This document shows, one piece after another, positions 4,745 through 6,862 of a DNA stretch of 6,862 nt (its first letter is position 1; the number at the start of each line of letters is the position of its first letter). The stretch is from an uncultured Mucispirillum sp. (lineage in GTDB: Bacteria > Chrysiogenota > Deferribacteres > Deferribacterales > Mucispirillaceae). The notes beneath the pieces were generated by a model. The model was not told where the DNA came from and did no database searches. It worked only from the letters and a program-made list of their open reading frames with translations. Location: positions 1-6,862 of the forward strand of contig CAJUJZ010000117.1 of assembly GCA_910586745.1 (NCBI GenBank), given 5' to 3'. Both the position numbers and the translations under genes were made by a program.

Positions 4745-6862
4745 ATGTTTGAAACTTTTTATAAATCTTTCAGCCAGAAAGTAGATACTGCTAAAAATAA
4801 ATTTGGCAGACCACTTACACTAACAGAGAAAATATTATATGCTCACCTTTTTCATAAAAACGAATTAAAGGATTATAAACGCGGCGAAGACTATGTTAAC
4901 TTTAAGCCAGACAGAGTTGCTATGCAGGATGCTACAGCACAAATGGCTTTATTACAATTTATGAATGCAGGCAAAAAGAAAGCTGCTGTAAAATCTTCCA
5001 TTCACTGTGACCACCTTATACAAGCTTATAAAGGTGCTGAAATAGACTTACCAGAAGCAGAAAAAACCAATAAAGAAGTATATGAGTTTCTACAAAGCGT
5101 TGCAGCAAAATATGGTATAGATTTTTGGAAACCTGGTGCAGGTATTATTCACCAGGTAGTGCTTGAAAATTATGCTTTTCCTGGCGGTATGATGATAGGA
5201 ACAGATTCTCACACTCCAAATGCTGGAGGCTTAACTATGGCGGCTATTGGTGTTGGCGGTGCAGATGCTGCAGATGTTATGAGCGGTATGGAGTGGGAAT
5301 TAAAAATACCTAAAATTATAGGAGTTAAACTTACAGGCAGTTTAAAAGGTTTTGCTTCACCAAAAGATATCATTTTAAAACTTGCAGGTATTTTAACAGT
5401 TAAAGGCGGTACAGATTCTATTATAGAATATTTTGGCGAAGGAACATTATCACTTCCTGCAACAGGAAAATCAACAGTATGCAATATGGGTGCAGAAGTT
5501 GGTGCAACAACATCTATCTTCCCTTTTGACAACCACACTGCTGATTATCTAAATGCGACTGGCAGAAACGATGTGGCATCTATTGCTGAAAAATATAAAG
5601 AATACTTAAAAGCAGACGATGAAGTTTTAAATAACCCTGAAAAATATTATGATAAAGTTATAGAAATAGATTTAGACAAATTATCCCCTTATGTTAATGG
5701 TCCATTTACTCCAGATGCTGCATCTAAAGTAAGCGAAATGGCTGCAAAATTAGCTGAAAATAACTACCCCGATAAAGTAGAAGTTGCACTTATTGGCTCA
5801 TGTACTAACTCATCATATCAGGATTTAGGCAGAGCTGCTAATTTATTAGAGCAGGCTGTTGCTAAAAATATACCATTAAAAGCTGAATTAATTATTAATC
5901 CAGGCTCTATTTTAGTTTTAGAAACAGCTAAAAGAGATAAGATTATAGATATTTTTAAAAATGCAGGTGCAGTTATTATGACAAATGCCTGTGGACCTTG
6001 TATTGGGCAGTGGAAAAGAATAACTGATGATAATGAAAGAAAAAATACGATTGTAACTACATTTAACAGAAACTTTGCAAAACGAGCAGATGGCAACCCC
6101 AACACTTATGCCTTTATAGTTTCACCAGAAATGGCTGTTGCTTATGCAATCTCTGGCAGATTAAGTTTTAATCCTGAAAAAGATACTGTTAAAGATAAAG
6201 ATGGAAATGATGTAATGCTTAGTGCTCCATCATGGGAAGCTTTACCAAAAGCAGGCTTTGTAAAATGTGATAAAGGCTTAATCACCCCGCCAGAAAATGG
6301 TGATGATATTACTGTAAAAATAGATGCCTCATCTTCAAGGCTTCAAATATTAAAACCTTTTGCAAAATGGGATAGTAGTGACATAACAGATGCTGACCTT
6401 TTAATAAAAACAAAAGGCAAATGTACTACTGACCATATCTCTATGGCAGGACCATGGTTAAAATTCAGAGGCCACTTAGAAAATATTTCTGATAATATGC
6501 TTATGGGTGCAGTAAATGCTTTTAATGATGAAACAAACAAAGTAAAAAATAACTATACTCATGAATATTCTGCTGTTTCTGCTGCTGCAAAATATTATAG
6601 AGATAATAAAAATGGCTCTATAGTTGTTGCAGAAGAAAACTATGGTGAAGGCTCATCAAGAGAGCATGCTGCAATGGAGCCAAGATTTTTAGGTGTAAAA
6701 GCAATTATTGCAAAAAGCTTTGCAAGAATACATGAAACTAACTTAAAAAAACAAGGTATGCTTGCCCTTACCTTCCAAAATAAAGATGATTATAATCTTG
6801 TGCAGGAAGGCGATTTAATATCTATTACAGGCTTGAAAGATTTTGCTCCTAACAAAGAGCTT
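4745..6862 (+). CDS. Aconitate hydratase, mitochondrial (ACO2-like) type (3' partial)
   Basis: This enzyme interconverts citrate and isocitrate via cis-aconitate in the cytoplasmic TCA cycle, using a [4Fe-4S] cluster. The frame is open for 706 codons to the window edge; pig mitochondrial aconitase is 754 residues mature, so about 40-50 are missing. Three cluster ligands are present: C353 (GSCTNSS) and C416/C419 (NACGPCIGQW). Active-site residues recognised by alignment to pig aconitase are Q61, D89-H90 (HCDHL), D154-S155-H156 (TDSHTPNAGG), R442 and R447 (NRNFAKRADGNP), R575 (KFRGHL) and S637-S638-R639 (GEGSSREHA). These correspond to pig Q72, D100-H101, D165-S166-H167, R447, R452, R580 and S642-R644. 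GKCTTDHIS (558-566) and LEPRFLG-like MEPRFLG (644-650) also match. The sequence resembles the mitochondrial form rather than AcnA or AcnB of E. coli. Nothing key is missing, so it is expected to be active. The 411-base gap and a promoter upstream suggest it is transcribed separately from the antiporter operon. Whether other TCA genes follow cannot be seen. Confidence 0.97.
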   Translation, partial: MFETFYKSFSQKVDTAKNKFGRPLTLTEKILYAHLFHKNELKDYKRGEDYVNFKPDRVAMQDATAQMALLQFMNAGKKKAAVKSSIHCDHLIQAYKGAEIDLPEAEKTNKEVYEFLQSVAAKYGIDFWKPGAGIIHQVVLENYAFPGGMMIGTDSHTPNAGGLTMAAIGVGGADAADVMSGMEWELKIPKIIGVKLTGSLKGFASPKDIILKLAGILTVKGGTDSIIEYFGEGTLSLPATGKSTVCNMGAEVGATTSIFPFDNHTADYLNATGRNDVASIAEKYKEYLKADDEVLNNPEKYYDKVIEIDLDKLSPYVNGPFTPDAASKVSEMAAKLAENNYPDKVEVALIGSCTNSSYQDLGRAANLLEQAVAKNIPLKAELIINPGSILVLETAKRDKIIDIFKNAGAVIMTNACGPCIGQWKRITDDNERKNTIVTTFNRNFAKRADGNPNTYAFIVSPEMAVAYAISGRLSFNPEKDTVKDKDGNDVMLSAPSWEALPKAGFVKCDKGLITPPENGDDITVKIDASSSRLQILKPFAKWDSSDITDADLLIKTKGKCTTDHISMAGPWLKFRGHLENISDNMLMGAVNAFNDETNKVKNNYTHEYSAVSAAAKYYRDNKNGSIVVAEENYGEGSSREHAAMEPRFLGVKAIIAKSFARIHETNLKKQGMLALTFQNKDDYNLVQEGDLISITGLKDFAPNKEL

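Noticed and set aside
5209..5538. Minus-strand ORF of 109 codons opposite aconitase
   Set aside because: It is a shadow of a strongly conserved coding frame, with no ribosome site or recognisable domain; the same holds for other - strand frames opposite the real genes.
1..6862. CRISPR array, tRNA, rRNA, insertion sequence or prophage marker
   Set aside because: I saw no regularly spaced repeats, cloverleaf-like segments, transposase motifs or terminal inverted repeats on either strand.

Overview
The window is AT-rich bacterial DNA with dense, one-directional genes. All five convincing protein genes lie on the + strand, and codon use is strongly biased to A/T in third positions. Three points suggest an anaerobic or microaerophilic lineage. 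There is an oxygen-sensitive type of enzyme pair (a 2-hydroxyacyl-CoA dehydratase-like protein with its ATP-driven activase). There is a mitochondrial-type aconitase, a form also found in several bacterial phyla. Overall A+T is very high. A low-GC gut or sediment anaerobe, for example in the Deferribacteres, would fit. That is a guess from composition and gene types, and no marker gene here proves it.

Bases 1-4333 look like one transcription unit. A GNAT-fold protein, cut at its 5' end by the window, ends in a coiled coil and a C-terminal membrane anchor. Nine bases later a dehydratase-like Fe-S protein begins at a TTG codon. It overlaps the activase gene by four bases (ATGA), so the two are probably translationally coupled. 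After a 26-base gap comes a CPA2-family (Kef-type) cation/proton antiporter with a cytoplasmic RCK/TrkA-N nucleotide-binding domain and a TrkA-C domain.

Bases 4334-4744 are a 411-base AT-rich gap with no convincing long gene. It holds an imperfect hairpin that includes the antiporter stop codon. It also holds a TATAAT box, a compact hairpin flanked by an A-run that could end the upstream operon or act on the other strand, and a very strong Shine-Dalgarno sequence followed by an eight-codon ORF. The last element is a well-spaced promoter (TTGTTT, 17 bases, TATAGT) just upstream of the aconitase gene.

Bases 4745-6862 encode the first 706 residues of aconitase, cut by the window end. All checked active-site and Fe-S ligand positions are intact, so it should be a working TCA-cycle enzyme. 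It appears to have its own promoter and to be separate from the upstream operon.

The part with least precedent is the first operon. A membrane-anchored GNAT protein sits beside a short, cysteine-rich relative of the dehydratase / double-cubane reductase superfamily and its activase. The substrate of that pair cannot be read from sequence.
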